A DNA stretch of 64,000 nucleotides from Xanthomonas prunicola (GCF_002846205.1 NZ_PHKV01000004.1:344074-408073), one strand, 5' to 3'. Counted from the stretch's first letter, positions 1-9,453 are shown. Numbers and translations are program-made. Notes: generated by a model from the letters alone, not told the origin.

Positions 1-780
1 TCGTTCGGCCCGTTGTTCGGGCACCAATACAGCCATGTCTGGATCGATTTCCGCGATATCCAGGACCAGTACATGCGCGAACGCGGCATCGACTACTTCC
101 TCAACAGCCGTCGCGCCACGCTGGCCCAGCGCGACTACGCCATCGACAACCCGATGAAGTGGAAGGACTACGGCGAAAACGTCTGGGGCCTCACCGCCAG
201 CGATGGTCCGCAGAACACCAGCCAGGAATACCGGGGCGAGCAACGCCAGTTCCGCCATTACTCCTCGCGCGGCGCCGGCCTGCGCGAGAACTTCGACGAC
301 GGCACCATCGTGCCGTCGGCAGCCATCTCCTCGATCGTGTTCGCCCCGGAAGTGGTGATCCCGGCCACCGAGGAAATGCACAAGCGCTATGGCGACTTCC
401 TGTATTCCAGCTATGGGTTCCTGGATTCGTTCAATCCCAGCTTCAACTACGACATCCCGCTCAAGACCGGGCGCATGGTGCCGGACCGTGGCTGGGTGGC
501 CAGCGACTACATCGCCATCGACCAGGGCCCGATTCTGGCGATGATTGCCAACTACCAGAACGAATTCGTCTGGAACGTGATGAAGAAGAACCCCTACATC
601 CGCGCCGGTCTGGAACGCGCCGGCTTCACCGGCGGCTGGCTCACCCCGGAAGGCGAGCCGCAGCCGGCGCCGCAGAAGGACGAGCAGAAGGCTGCTGCGC
701 GGGCGCTGGGCATGGCCGAGTCGCGTGCCGCCGCCGCCCAGGCCCAGCAAGACCCCACGCAACGCCAAAAACCCGAGTAA
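1..780 (+). CDS. Glycoamylase-like (GH144-type) glucanase, 3' part
   Basis: The reading frame is open from the first base, so the gene begins outside the window; about 259 codons are visible. The text matches the glycoamylase-like family (PF10091, which includes GH144 endo-beta-1,2-glucanases): FGHQYSHVWIDFRDIQD, then GIDYFLNSRRATLAQRDYAI, NVWGLTASDGP, DDGTIVPSAAISSIVFAPE, DYIAIDQGP and a C-terminal NPYIRAGLERAGFTGGWL. A Gln/Ala/Pro-rich tail of about 45 residues follows and is probably unstructured. It stops 3 bp before the solute-binding protein gene, so it is likely the proximal part of one operon with the transporter. The family assignment is firm; the exact substrate (linear or cyclic beta-1,2-glucan, or another glucan) is inference. 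Confidence 0.85.
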   Translation, partial: SFGPLFGHQYSHVWIDFRDIQDQYMRERGIDYFLNSRRATLAQRDYAIDNPMKWKDYGENVWGLTASDGPQNTSQEYRGEQRQFRHYSSRGAGLRENFDDGTIVPSAAISSIVFAPEVVIPATEEMHKRYGDFLYSSYGFLDSFNPSFNYDIPLKTGRMVPDRGWVASDYIAIDQGPILAMIANYQNEFVWNVMKKNPYIRAGLERAGFTGGWLTPEGEPQPAPQKDEQKAAARALGMAESRAAAAQAQQDPTQRQKPE

Positions 781-783
781 TCC

Positions 784-2154
784 GTGCGCCTTTTGAAACT
801 GTTGATATTGGCCGCCGCCCTGTGCGCAGGCGTGGCGGGATGCGAACGCTCCGATCCGGGCAAGACCACCGTGCGCTTCTGGGCGATGGGCAAGGAGGCC
901 GAAGTGGTCTCTGAGTTGGTGGCCGACTTCGAAAAGCAGAACCCCACCATCCATGTGGATGTGCAAAACATCCCGATGACCGCGGCGCACGAAAAACTGC
1001 TCACCGCCTTCGCTGCTGACGGACTGCCGGACGTGTGCCAGCTTGGTAACACCTGGTTGCCGGAATTCGCGTTGCTGGACACGCTGGAGCCGATGCAGCC
1101 GTACGTTGCACGCTCCAAGATCGTCGATCCGGCCGATTATTTCCCCGGCGTGTGGGACACCAATCTGGTCGATGGCACGCTGTACGGCGTGCCGTGGTAC
1201 GTGGATACGCGCCTGCTGTTTTATCGCAAGGACTTGCTGCGCGAGGCCGGCTACAGCGAAATGCCCAAGACCTGGGCCGAGATGGAACAGGTGATGGCCG
1301 CGATCAAGCGCAAGGTCGGCCCCGACCGCTACGCCATCCTGATGCCGCTCAACGAGTTCGAGCAGCAGCTGTCGTTCGCGCTGCAACAGGACGACCGTCT
1401 GCTGCGCGACCACGACAACTACGGCAACTTCCGTGGCGCCGGGTTCCGCAAGGCGCTGGGCTTCTACGACAACATGTATCAACAGGGCTGGGCGCCGAAA
1501 GTGTCCGAGACCCAGGTTTCCAACGTCTGGTACGAATTCTTCAACGGCTATTACGCGTTCTATCTGTCCGGCCCGTGGAACGTGCGCGAATTCAAGCTGC
1601 GCCAGCCGCCGGGTATGGAAGGCAAATGGGGCACCGCGCCGTTGCCGGGTCCCAACGGCTTGGGCGCCGGCATAGCGGGCGGCTCCAGCCTGGTGATCTT
1701 CAAGTCCTCGCAACACAAGGACGCCAGCTGGAAGCTGATCGAATACCTGTCGCAGCCCACGGTGCAGGCGCGCTTCCACGCCATCATCGGCGACCTGCCG
1801 CCGCGGCGCAGTACCTGGAAGCTGCCATCGCTGGCCAACGACGAACTGGCGCATGCCTTCGGCGACCAGCTGGAACGGGTCAAGGCCACGCCCAAGGTGT
1901 TGGAGTGGGAGCGCATCGTGCAGGAAATGCGTCTGGTGACCGAGCGCGTGGTGCGTGGCGGTCAATCGCACGAAGCCGCCGTGCAGGAACTGGATAAACG
2001 CGTGGACGAAATTTTGGCCAAGCGCCGCTGGATCTTTGCGCAGGAGGGCGGGCATGTCGGCCCGGCCGGTGAGACGGCCACGCCGGCAGTTACGCCGGCT
2101 GCTGCAGAAACAGCTGCGCCCGCCGCTGCAGCGGATCAGGGAGCCGCGCGATGA
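784..2154 (+). CDS. Sugar ABC transporter, solute-binding lipoprotein
   Basis: This is a family 1 extracellular solute-binding protein of 456 residues, the usual size for an oligosaccharide binder. It starts with GTG and has a short hydrophobic signal ending in the lipobox-like GVAGC, with Cys20 as the likely lipidated residue, so it should be anchored in the membrane facing the periplasm. The core has typical features: VRFWAMGKEAEVV near the N-terminus, LPDVCQLGNTWLPEF, YGVPWYVDTRLLFYRKD and GGSSLVIFKSSQ. An Ala/Thr/Pro-rich C-terminal tail of about 40 residues is extra. Its stop overlaps the next permease start by 4 bp (ATGA), indicating translational coupling. It would deliver a glucan-derived sugar to the two permeases; substrate is inferred from the adjacent glucanase. 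Confidence 0.9.
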   Translation: MRLLKLLILAAALCAGVAGCERSDPGKTTVRFWAMGKEAEVVSELVADFEKQNPTIHVDVQNIPMTAAHEKLLTAFAADGLPDVCQLGNTWLPEFALLDTLEPMQPYVARSKIVDPADYFPGVWDTNLVDGTLYGVPWYVDTRLLFYRKDLLREAGYSEMPKTWAEMEQVMAAIKRKVGPDRYAILMPLNEFEQQLSFALQQDDRLLRDHDNYGNFRGAGFRKALGFYDNMYQQGWAPKVSETQVSNVWYEFFNGYYAFYLSGPWNVREFKLRQPPGMEGKWGTAPLPGPNGLGAGIAGGSSLVIFKSSQHKDASWKLIEYLSQPTVQARFHAIIGDLPPRRSTWKLPSLANDELAHAFGDQLERVKATPKVLEWERIVQEMRLVTERVVRGGQSHEAAVQELDKRVDEILAKRRWIFAQEGGHVGPAGETATPAVTPAAAETAAPAAAADQGAAR

Positions 2155-3035
2155 TGAAGCGTAATTCCGTCGCCGGCTGGGTGTTCGCCGCGCCGTCGAT
2201 CATGGTGCTGGGCATGTTCTTCGGCGTGCCGGTATTCGCCGCGCTGGTGCTTAGCGTCACCGACTTCGACCTGTACGCACTGGCCGACAGCAGCCATCTG
2301 CGCTTCGTCGGCCTGGGCAATTACATCGACCTGCTGCAGACGCCGCTGTTCTGGAAGTCGTTGTGGAACACCACCTACTTCGTGCTGCTGGGTGTGCCGA
2401 TGTCGATCGGCGTGTCGCTCGGTGCGGCCTTGCTGCTTAACGCCAAGGCATCGCGCTTCAAGGCGCTGTTTCGCACTGCCTTGTTCGCGCCGGTGGTGAC
2501 CACCCTGGTGGCGGTGGCGGTGATCTGGCGCTACCTGTTCCATATCAAATATGGTCTGGTCAACTTCGGCCTGAGCCATCTGGGCATCGCCCCGATCGAC
2601 TGGCTGGGCGACCCGCGCTGGGCGATGCCCACCATCATGCTGTTCGCAGTGTGGAAGAACTTCGGCTACAACATGGTGATCTTCCTGGCCGGGCTGCAGG
2701 CGATCCCGCAAGACTTGTATGAGGCCGCGCGTATCGACGGCGCTTCGCGCTGGAAGCAGTTCCTGCACATCACCTTGCCGATGCTTGGCCCGGTGCTGAT
2801 GGTGGTCGGGGTGATCACCATTTCCGGCTACTTCCAGCTGTTTGCCGAACCCTACGTGATGACCCGCGGCGACCCGCTGCAAAGCACCGTCAGCGTGCTG
2901 TATTTCATGTTCGAGGAAGGCTTCAAGTGGTGGAACCTCGGCCGCGCGTCGGCAGTAGCGTTCCTGTTGTTCCTGATCATCCTGGCGGTGACCACCGTGA
3001 TGCTGCGCTTCGGCCGCAAGAAGGACCTGATATGA
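2151..3035 (+). CDS. Sugar ABC transporter permease (MalF/UgpA type)
   Basis: An inner-membrane permease of 294 residues with six predicted hydrophobic segments, belonging to the binding-protein-dependent transport family that includes MalF and UgpA. The EAA loop that docks the ATPase is visible near residue 190 as EAARIDGASRWKQFLHITLP. The ATG lies within the stop region of the binding-protein gene (4-bp ATGA overlap), and its own stop overlaps the next permease in the same way. It should form a heterodimeric channel with the following gene product. No ATPase gene is present in the cluster, so a shared MsmK/UgpC-type ATPase encoded elsewhere is inferred. Confidence 0.92.
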   Translation: MMKRNSVAGWVFAAPSIMVLGMFFGVPVFAALVLSVTDFDLYALADSSHLRFVGLGNYIDLLQTPLFWKSLWNTTYFVLLGVPMSIGVSLGAALLLNAKASRFKALFRTALFAPVVTTLVAVAVIWRYLFHIKYGLVNFGLSHLGIAPIDWLGDPRWAMPTIMLFAVWKNFGYNMVIFLAGLQAIPQDLYEAARIDGASRWKQFLHITLPMLGPVLMVVGVITISGYFQLFAEPYVMTRGDPLQSTVSVLYFMFEEGFKWWNLGRASAVAFLLFLIILAVTTVMLRFGRKKDLI

Positions 3036-3868
3036 GTCGTGATGTCGGCGAATCGCGCTGGAATGGCGTGCTGATCAATGGCGGCTTGCTGGTGTTGGCC
3101 TTGATCAGCCTGGCACCGCTGTTGTGGATGCTGTCGGTGTCGTTCATGCCCACCGGCGAGGCCAGCCGGTTTCCGCCGCCGATGTTGCCGTCGGCTTTCA
3201 CCCTGGCCAACTACCACGAGCTGTTCGCGCGCACCGGCATGGCGCGCAATTTCGCCAACAGCCTGCTGGTGTCAGGGCTGATCACGCTCGGCTCGCTACT
3301 GATCAACACCATGGCCGGTTATGCGTTCGCCAAGCTGCAGTTCGTCGGCCGCGAGCGCATCTTCAAGATCCTGATGGCGGCGCTGGTGATCCCCGCGCAG
3401 GTGGCGATGCTGCCGCTGTTCCTGCTGATGAAGCAGCTGCATCTGGTCAATAACATCGGCGGGGTGGTGGTGCCGGCGCTGGCCACGGTGTTCGGTATTT
3501 TTCTGGTGCGCCAGTACGCGCGCAGCATTCCCGATGAGTTGATCGAAGCCGCCCGCATTGACGGCGCCAGTGAGATGCGCATCTTCTTCCAGATCGTGTT
3601 GCCGATGCTCAAGCCGGTGCTGGTCACCTTGACCATCTTCACCTTCATGGGCTCATGGAACGACTTCATGTGGCCGCTGATCGTGTTGACCGACCAGGAG
3701 CAATACACCTTGCCGGTGGCGCTGGCGGCGCTGTCGCGCGAGCACATCATGGACGTGGAATTGATGATGGCCGGCGCAGTGGTGACGGTGATTCCGGTGC
3801 TGCTATTGTTCCTGGCGCTGCAGCGTTACTACATCCAAGGTCTTCTGCTGGGGAGTGTGAAGGGGTGA
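3032..3868 (+). CDS. Sugar ABC transporter permease (MalG/UgpE type)
   Basis: The second permease, 278 residues from the ATG at 3032, which overlaps the stop of the preceding gene by 4 bp. A longer frame exists upstream but would lie inside the previous gene. The N-terminal membrane segment (LINGGLLVLALISLAPLLWM), the LPSAFTLANYHELF region and the EAA loop EAARIDGASEMRIFFQIVLP are typical of MalG-like permeases. It ends with a hydrophobic helix and a short basic tail. It pairs with the upstream permease in the inner membrane. Its stop overlaps the next start (GTGA), keeping the coupling chain unbroken. Confidence 0.92.
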   Translation: MSRDVGESRWNGVLINGGLLVLALISLAPLLWMLSVSFMPTGEASRFPPPMLPSAFTLANYHELFARTGMARNFANSLLVSGLITLGSLLINTMAGYAFAKLQFVGRERIFKILMAALVIPAQVAMLPLFLLMKQLHLVNNIGGVVVPALATVFGIFLVRQYARSIPDELIEAARIDGASEMRIFFQIVLPMLKPVLVTLTIFTFMGSWNDFMWPLIVLTDQEQYTLPVALAALSREHIMDVELMMAGAVVTVIPVLLLFLALQRYYIQGLLLGSVKG

Positions 3869-6800
3869 GGCGAGTGTTCCTGCGACTGTTTGCCATGACC
3901 GCCATTGCCGCCGCGGGCGCGGCGCAGGCGCAGGAGCGCGTGCTCGACGGCTTCAACGACATGAGCGCCTGGCGCCTGGTGGTGTCCAACCAGGTCAGCG
4001 GCTCGCTGCGCCCGGTGGCCACGCCCTCCGGCGGGCATGCGCTGTGTCTGGATTACAACTTTAACGGCGTGTCCGGCTATGTCGGCATCCGCCGCGCGCT
4101 GCCGCTGGAGTATCCCGAGAACTACCGCATCGGGTTCTCGCTGCGCGGTGAATCGCCGTCCAACGATCTGCAGCTCAAGCTGATCGATGCCAGCGGCGAC
4201 AACGTGTGGTGGGTCAACCGGCCGGGCTTCAATTTCCCGAAGAACTGGACTAGCTTCAACTACCGCAAGCGCAACATCGAAAAGGCCTGGGGACCCGGTG
4301 CGGACAAGCAGCTGCGCAGCAGCGCGGATGTCGAGTTCACCATCTACAACAAGGTCGGAGGCAAGGGCACGGTGTGCTTCGACCGCCTGACGCTTACCCC
4401 ATTGCCGCCGGAAGACACCTCGCCGCTCAAGGCCGAGGCGATCACCGACACTGCGCCGGCGTTGGAGCAACGCCTGGCCGATGGCAAGCCCGACACCTTC
4501 TGGCTCAGCGGCGCGGTAAAGCAACAGACCGTCACGCTGGATCTGGGCAAGGTGCGCGAATTCGGTGGCGCGGTGGTGCAGTGGGTGCCCGGCCTGCAGG
4601 CCTCGCAGTACGTGGTGCGTGCATCGGCCGATGGCCGCAGCTGGCGCGATCTGCGTACCGTCACCGCCGGCGCTGGCGGCACCGATTGGCTGGCGCTTCC
4701 CGATACCGAAGCACGCTACCTGCGGTTCGATCTCAAGGACGGCCCGAATTGGCGCTACGGCATCAAGGAAGTGCAGTTGCAGCCGCTGGCATTCGCCGCA
4801 ACGCCCAATGACTTCATCAAGTCGCTGGCCGCGCAGCTGCCGCGTGGCAGTTACCCGCGTGGCTTCTCCGGCGAGCAGCCGTACTGGACCATCCTGGGTC
4901 TGGATGGTGGCACCGAGCAGGGCCTGATCGGCGAAGACGGCGCGGTGGAAGTGGGCAAGGGCGGTTTCAGCATCGAGCCGTTCGTGGTCACCGGCGGCAA
5001 GGTACTGCACTGGTCCGACGTCAGCAGCGAGCAAAGCCTGCAGGACGATTACCTGCCGATCCCCAGCGTCGACTGGCATCACGACCTGATGAACCTGCGC
5101 GTCACCGCGTTCGTGCAGGGCACACCCGATCAGGCGCAACTGGTCGCGCGCTACCAGCTGCACAACACCGGCAAGCAGGCGCGTGATTTCACCCTGGCCC
5201 TGGCGGTGCGTCCGTTCCAGGTCAATCCGCCGGCGCAGTTCCTCAATACCCTGGGCGGCGTCAGCCGGATCGAACAACTGGCGGTGGACGGCAGCCAGGT
5301 CAGCGTCAACGGCAAGCGGCGTGTGTTCGCCGTGCAGCGGCCGGACGCAGGCTTCGCCAGCGCCTTCGACAGCGGCATGGACGTCAGCCATCTCACCGCC
5401 GCCACGCCGCCTACCGTCACCCAGGTCAAGGACGAAACCGGCCTGGCCTCGGGCGTGCTGCTGTATCGCTGGAAGCTGGAACCCGGCCAGAAACGCGAAG
5501 TGGCCTTGGTGATTCCGCAGACCGGCACCGCGCAACTGCCGGCCGGCTTCGATGCCGACCAGGCACAGCAGCAGGTGGCCCAGCAATGGCGCAGCAAGCT
5601 CGATCGCGTACGCATCAGCGTGCCGGCCGAAGGCAAGCCGGTGGTCGATACGCTGCGTACCGCGCTGGCGCACATGCTGATCTCGCGCATCGGGCCGCGC
5701 CTGCAGCCGGGCACACGTTCTTATTCGCGCAGCTGGATCCGCGACGGCGCAATGATTTCCGAAGGCCTGCTGCGGCTCGGCCGCGAAGACGTGGTGCGCG
5801 ATTACGTGGACTGGTTCGCGCCGTATCAGTTTGCCGATGGCATGGTGCCCTGCTGCGTGGACGACCGCGGCAGCGATCCGGTACCGGAGAACGACAGCCA
5901 TGGCGAGCTGATCTACAACATCGCCGAGTATTACCGCTACACCGGCGACAGGCCGTTCCTGGAGAAGATGTGGCGGCATGTCACCGGCGCCTACGACTAC
6001 ATGGAAAAGCTGCGCGCCAGCGAACGCACCGAAGACAACTTCATGCGCAACCCGGCCTTCTACGGAATGATGCCGGTGTCGATCAGCCACGAAGGTTATT
6101 CGGCCAAGCCGGTGCATTCGTACTGGGACAACTTCTGGGCGCTGCGCGGCTACAAGGACGCAGTGATGCTGGCCGGCGCGCTGGACAAGCCCGAGGACGT
6201 GGCGCGTTTCAGCACCGCACGCGATGAATTCAGTGGCGACCTGATCGCCTCGCTGGGTGCGGCAGTACGTGAGCACACGCTCGATTTCCTGCCCGGTTCG
6301 GCCGAGCTCGGCGATTTCGATGCGACCTCGACCACGATTGCCTTGACCCCGGGCGGCGAGCAGCAACGTCTGCCGCAGGACCTGCTGACCAACACCTTCG
6401 AACGCTATTGGAAGGAGTTCTCCGACCGCCGCGATGGCAAGCGCGAATGGAAGGACTACACCCCCTACGAGTGGCGCAACGTGGCCGCATTCGTGCGCCT
6501 GGGCTGGCGCGACCGCGCCTGGGACGCCACTGCGTTCTTCTTTAAGGACCGCGCGCCGCAACCCTGGAACCAGTGGGCCGAAGTGGTCTCACGCACGCCG
6601 CGTACGCCGTTTTTCGTCGGCGACCTTCCACACGCCTGGGTCGCCTCGGACTTCGTACGCTCGGTACTGGACATGTTCGCCTACGGTCGCGAATCCGATG
6701 CCAGCCTGGTCATCGCTGCCGGCACGCCAACGCGCTGGTTTGAAGGCAAGGGCATTGGCATTGCCGAACTGCGTACACCGTACGGGCGCCTCAACTACAC

Positions 6801-7029
6801 CTTGCAACGCACCGACAAGCAATTGGTGCTGCAGTTGCAGCCCGGGCTGATCCTGCCGCCAGGTGGTGTGGTGTTGCCGTGGCCGTATCAAGGCACACCA
6901 GGCAAGGCCACGGTCAACGGCGAATCGGTTGAGTGGCAGAACGGCGAACTGCGCATCCAGCAACTGCCGGCCAACGTGCAAATCGATGTGCCCAGCGCAG
7001 TGCGGCGGGCCGAGCGCGCCAAACAATGA
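3865..7029 (+). CDS. Exported F5/8C-domain, six-hairpin glycosidase-like protein
   Basis: A large exported protein of about 1054 residues. The GTG at 3865 overlaps the permease stop by 4 bp; a basic and hydrophobic leader ending AAAGAAQAQE suggests Sec export to the periplasm. After an N-terminal beta-rich carbohydrate-binding-like region comes a discoidin-like (F5/8 type C) segment around residues 190-310 (FWLSGAVKQQTVTLDLGKV, ASQYVVRASADGRSWRDL). The C-terminal half resembles alpha/alpha six-hairpin glycosidases of the debranching-enzyme kind: SRSWIRDGAMISEGLLRLG, FADGMVPCCVDDRG, HGELIYNIAEYYRYTGD, HSYWDNFWALRGYKDAV. Asp and Glu in these motifs are candidate catalytic residues. It probably trims a glucan before uptake. 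Substrate and mechanism are not shown by the sequence. Confidence 0.8.
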   Translation: MRRVFLRLFAMTAIAAAGAAQAQERVLDGFNDMSAWRLVVSNQVSGSLRPVATPSGGHALCLDYNFNGVSGYVGIRRALPLEYPENYRIGFSLRGESPSNDLQLKLIDASGDNVWWVNRPGFNFPKNWTSFNYRKRNIEKAWGPGADKQLRSSADVEFTIYNKVGGKGTVCFDRLTLTPLPPEDTSPLKAEAITDTAPALEQRLADGKPDTFWLSGAVKQQTVTLDLGKVREFGGAVVQWVPGLQASQYVVRASADGRSWRDLRTVTAGAGGTDWLALPDTEARYLRFDLKDGPNWRYGIKEVQLQPLAFAATPNDFIKSLAAQLPRGSYPRGFSGEQPYWTILGLDGGTEQGLIGEDGAVEVGKGGFSIEPFVVTGGKVLHWSDVSSEQSLQDDYLPIPSVDWHHDLMNLRVTAFVQGTPDQAQLVARYQLHNTGKQARDFTLALAVRPFQVNPPAQFLNTLGGVSRIEQLAVDGSQVSVNGKRRVFAVQRPDAGFASAFDSGMDVSHLTAATPPTVTQVKDETGLASGVLLYRWKLEPGQKREVALVIPQTGTAQLPAGFDADQAQQQVAQQWRSKLDRVRISVPAEGKPVVDTLRTALAHMLISRIGPRLQPGTRSYSRSWIRDGAMISEGLLRLGREDVVRDYVDWFAPYQFADGMVPCCVDDRGSDPVPENDSHGELIYNIAEYYRYTGDRPFLEKMWRHVTGAYDYMEKLRASERTEDNFMRNPAFYGMMPVSISHEGYSAKPVHSYWDNFWALRGYKDAVMLAGALDKPEDVARFSTARDEFSGDLIASLGAAVREHTLDFLPGSAELGDFDATSTTIALTPGGEQQRLPQDLLTNTFERYWKEFSDRRDGKREWKDYTPYEWRNVAAFVRLGWRDRAWDATAFFFKDRAPQPWNQWAEVVSRTPRTPFFVGDLPHAWVASDFVRSVLDMFAYGRESDASLVIAAGTPTRWFEGKGIGIAELRTPYGRLNYTLQRTDKQLVLQLQPGLILPPGGVVLPWPYQGTPGKATVNGESVEWQNGELRIQQLPANVQIDVPSAVRRAERAKQ

Positions 7030-7994
7030 GTCAGCCGTGGCGACCGACCCGTGCGGTGACAGCACGGGGAGGTGCGGGATGGCTGGTCGCGTTGCTTGCA
7101 CTGCTGCTGTGCTCCACCGGCTTACAGGCCGGGCAGGCCACTCAAGGCATGCAGTCTTCGCAAATTTTGCAGCGAGGCACCATCGATCCGGCCGTGCGAG
7201 CCGCGGAGTCACCGAGCGCAGCATCACGCGAGATGACCCTGGTCACGCTCAATCTGCACCACGACCGCGAAGACTGGCCGGGACGACGCGCTTACATCGC
7301 CAAAGAGCTCAAGCAACTGGCACCGGATGTGATTGCGCTGCAGGAAGTGATCGAACGCCGCGGCAGCGTGGAAAATCAGGCCGCCTGGCTGGCGCGCAAG
7401 CTCGGCTATGACTACACCTTCGCTTCGGTCGATCCGGTCGGCGCGGCCAAACGCTACGGCAATGCATTGTTGAGCCGCCGCAAGGTACTGGCCACGCACC
7501 AGCGACTGTTGCAGCCCTTGGACGATTACCGTGTCGCCGCGCATCTGCAGGTGGACGTCGATGGCCTGCCGGTCAACATCTACGTCACCCATCTCAACGA
7601 ACGCACCGACGCCCGCGGCACTGCCACGCGCACGCGCCAGGTAGCCGATCTGCTCGACTTCATCGCCTCCAACAGCAAGCAGGCGCCGGTGGTGATCGCT
7701 GGGGATTTCAACACCGCCGCCGACACCCTCGATCTGGAAGCACTACGCAAAGGTTACGGCGACAGCTACGGCAGCGTGCATCGCAATAGCGATGCCACGG
7801 TCAGCACCTTGAACATGCATGTCTTCGACAAACCCGCTCGCATCGACCACGTGTTCTTTCAACAGAACCGCCTGTTGGCCCGCGAAGCCCGCATCCTGTT
7901 CGATAGGCCTTATGCGGACGGCCGTTGGGCATCGGATCACTATGGCGTGTGGGTGCGCCTGCAGCTTGCACCCGATCAGCTCGCAGCGCCGTAA
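7026..7994 (+). CDS. Exported endonuclease/exonuclease/phosphatase-family protein
   Basis: This 322-residue protein starts at the ATG overlapping the previous stop by 4 bp. A hydrophobic segment near residues 20-33 (WLVALLALLLCSTGLQAG) suggests export or membrane anchoring. The EEP fold motifs are complete: TLVTLNLHH at the start of the domain, DVIALQEV carrying the metal-binding Glu, VTHLNE, VIAGDFNTAADT with the catalytic Asp/Asn, IDHVFF and a terminal ASDHYGVWV with the Asp-His pair. Family members cleave phosphodiesters in nucleic acids, phospholipids or other substrates. As the last gene of a glucan-uptake operon it might remove a phosphodiester-linked substituent such as phosphoglycerol from a glucan; that is inference only. 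Confidence 0.85.
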   Translation: MSQPWRPTRAVTARGGAGWLVALLALLLCSTGLQAGQATQGMQSSQILQRGTIDPAVRAAESPSAASREMTLVTLNLHHDREDWPGRRAYIAKELKQLAPDVIALQEVIERRGSVENQAAWLARKLGYDYTFASVDPVGAAKRYGNALLSRRKVLATHQRLLQPLDDYRVAAHLQVDVDGLPVNIYVTHLNERTDARGTATRTRQVADLLDFIASNSKQAPVVIAGDFNTAADTLDLEALRKGYGDSYGSVHRNSDATVSTLNMHVFDKPARIDHVFFQQNRLLAREARILFDRPYADGRWASDHYGVWVRLQLAPDQLAAP

Positions 7995-8124
7995 ACCGAG
8001 GCGAGTGGTTGCAGGACAGCCTTCGGCGGCTTACGCATCACGGTCTCCCGCAGACGTACCGCTCCTCGAGCCTCGCCCCAAAGAAGTAGCGGGGATAATC
8101 GATCTGCGTAGTCGAAAAGGATCG

Positions 8125-8196
8125 TGTAGGAGCGCCCCGGGGCGCGATGCTGCATTGCCTATAAAGCTTCTTCGCGCCCGAGCGCGCTCCTGCAAG
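8125..8196. repeat. REP-like GTAGGAGCGC intergenic repeat
   Basis: In the 238-bp gap between the convergent EEP and TraB genes, TGTAGGAGCGCCCCGGGGCGCGATGCTG is followed, after a short AT-rich spacer, by an inverted partner reading CGCGCCCGAGCGCGCTCCTGCA. The arrangement (TAGGAGCGC against GCGCTCCTGC) is like the extragenic palindromes scattered through Xanthomonas and Stenotrophomonas genomes. It may end transcription from both sides. Family membership is from general knowledge and was not searched. Confidence 0.5.
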
Positions 8197-8232
8197 AGAT
8201 CCGCGCATCCGGCTGCGCGGATCGCCCGGCAC

Positions 8233-9453
8233 TCACCCATGCAGACGGTTGAAAATCTGCACGCCGGCCAACCACACACCGGCCATGCTGCCGAAATTGG
8301 TCAGCAGAAACGTCAATACCACGCGCGAGACGCGATTGCGATACCAGCCGCGCAGCGTCTGCGCATCGTCGCGCAGCGACAGGAAATCGCCATAGGCCGG
8401 CTTGCGCATATGCACTTCGACCAGCGCTGCAAATGCACCGGTTGGCACGCTCAGCCGGAAGGGCTTGAACGGTGCCACCACTGCTGCGGTCAGGATACTC
8501 AACGGGTGGCTGCCGGCCAGCAAACAGCCCAGTGCAGCCATGCCGCCGGTGTACATCGCCCACTGCAATAGCAGGTCGGCGCCCATGCTCAGGCCACCAC
8601 GCCAGAATCCGATGCCGATGCCGGTGATGATGACCGCCAGGATGCCCAGCGTGATCCACGGAATACGCTTGCGCTGCTGCACGTATTCCAGCGATTCGCG
8701 CATCGGGCCAGGCGCTGCGGTGTCTTGCTCCAGATGGCGCGCAAGACCGGCCAGATGCCCGGCGCCGACCACCGCCAAGATCTCGCGCTGATCTGCGCAG
8801 ACTTCTTCGCGCAGACGCGTGGCCATGTACTGATCGCGCTCGGCAATCACCGTCTCGTACAGCTCCGGGCTTTCGCTGGCGAAATCGCCGAAGCTCGCTT
8901 CCAGCATGTCGCCTTGCTTGAGCTTTTCGATTTCCTCTTCGCCCACCTCATCGGCAGCGAACAGGCCGCCGAGCAGGCCGCCGGCAAGTTTCATCTTGCC
9001 GAAGAATCCCAACCGCCCGGATGCACGCTTGAAGGTCAGCCCGACTTCGCGATCGATCAGGTGCACCGGCAGCCCCTGCGCGCGCGCCAGGTTCACCGCT
9101 TCCTTCAATTCCGCGCCTGGCTCGATGCCCAGTTGCTTGGCCAGGCGGCGCTGGTAGGCGGCAAGCGCCAGATTCGCCGCGAACAAGGCCACGCGCCCCT
9201 TGCGGATCACCTGCACCAAATCCAGGCGGGCGAGGGCGTCCGGGTCGCTGATCGCCTGCAGGCGCTGCGCATCCAGTTCCACCGCCACCGCGTCGTAACG
9301 CCCGCTGCCGATCGCGCGTTGCACGGCGGCCACGCTGGCCAGCGAGACGTGGGCAGTCCCCAGCAAGGTGTAGCGCACGCCATCGCGTTCGACGATGCGG
9401 TGCGGCTGGCCGGACAGCGCATCGTCCAGAACGTGGGTGGTCTGCTCAGTCAT
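8233..9453 (-). CDS. TraB/PrgY-family membrane protein
   Basis: A 406-residue protein of the TraB (pheromone shutdown, PrgY) family. The N-terminal domain has YTLLGTAHVSLASV, VAVELDAQR with the conserved Glu, HLIDREVGLTFKRA, ERDQYMA and VVGAGHLAGL. The C-terminal third has three to four hydrophobic helices starting at IPWITLGILAVIITGIGIGF. The start is ATG at 9453; another in-frame ATG at 9465 is possible. Its first codons overlap the end of the acetyltransferase gene by 8 bp, so it is the last gene of the agu operon. The family is thought to act as a membrane protease-like inhibitor of peptide signals in enterococci; its role in Gram-negative bacteria is unknown. Confidence 0.85.
   Translation of the reverse strand: MTEQTTHVLDDALSGQPHRIVERDGVRYTLLGTAHVSLASVAAVQRAIGSGRYDAVAVELDAQRLQAISDPDALARLDLVQVIRKGRVALFAANLALAAYQRRLAKQLGIEPGAELKEAVNLARAQGLPVHLIDREVGLTFKRASGRLGFFGKMKLAGGLLGGLFAADEVGEEEIEKLKQGDMLEASFGDFASESPELYETVIAERDQYMATRLREEVCADQREILAVVGAGHLAGLARHLEQDTAAPGPMRESLEYVQQRKRIPWITLGILAVIITGIGIGFWRGGLSMGADLLLQWAMYTGGMAALGCLLAGSHPLSILTAAVVAPFKPFRLSVPTGAFAALVEVHMRKPAYGDFLSLRDDAQTLRGWYRNRVSRVVLTFLLTNFGSMAGVWLAGVQIFNRLHG

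Noticed and set aside
3829..6561. 910-codon open frame on the minus strand opposite the six-hairpin protein gene
   Set aside because: It is antisense to a gene with clear domains and reads as a GC-driven shadow rich in Arg, His, Ala and Gly without any family motif.
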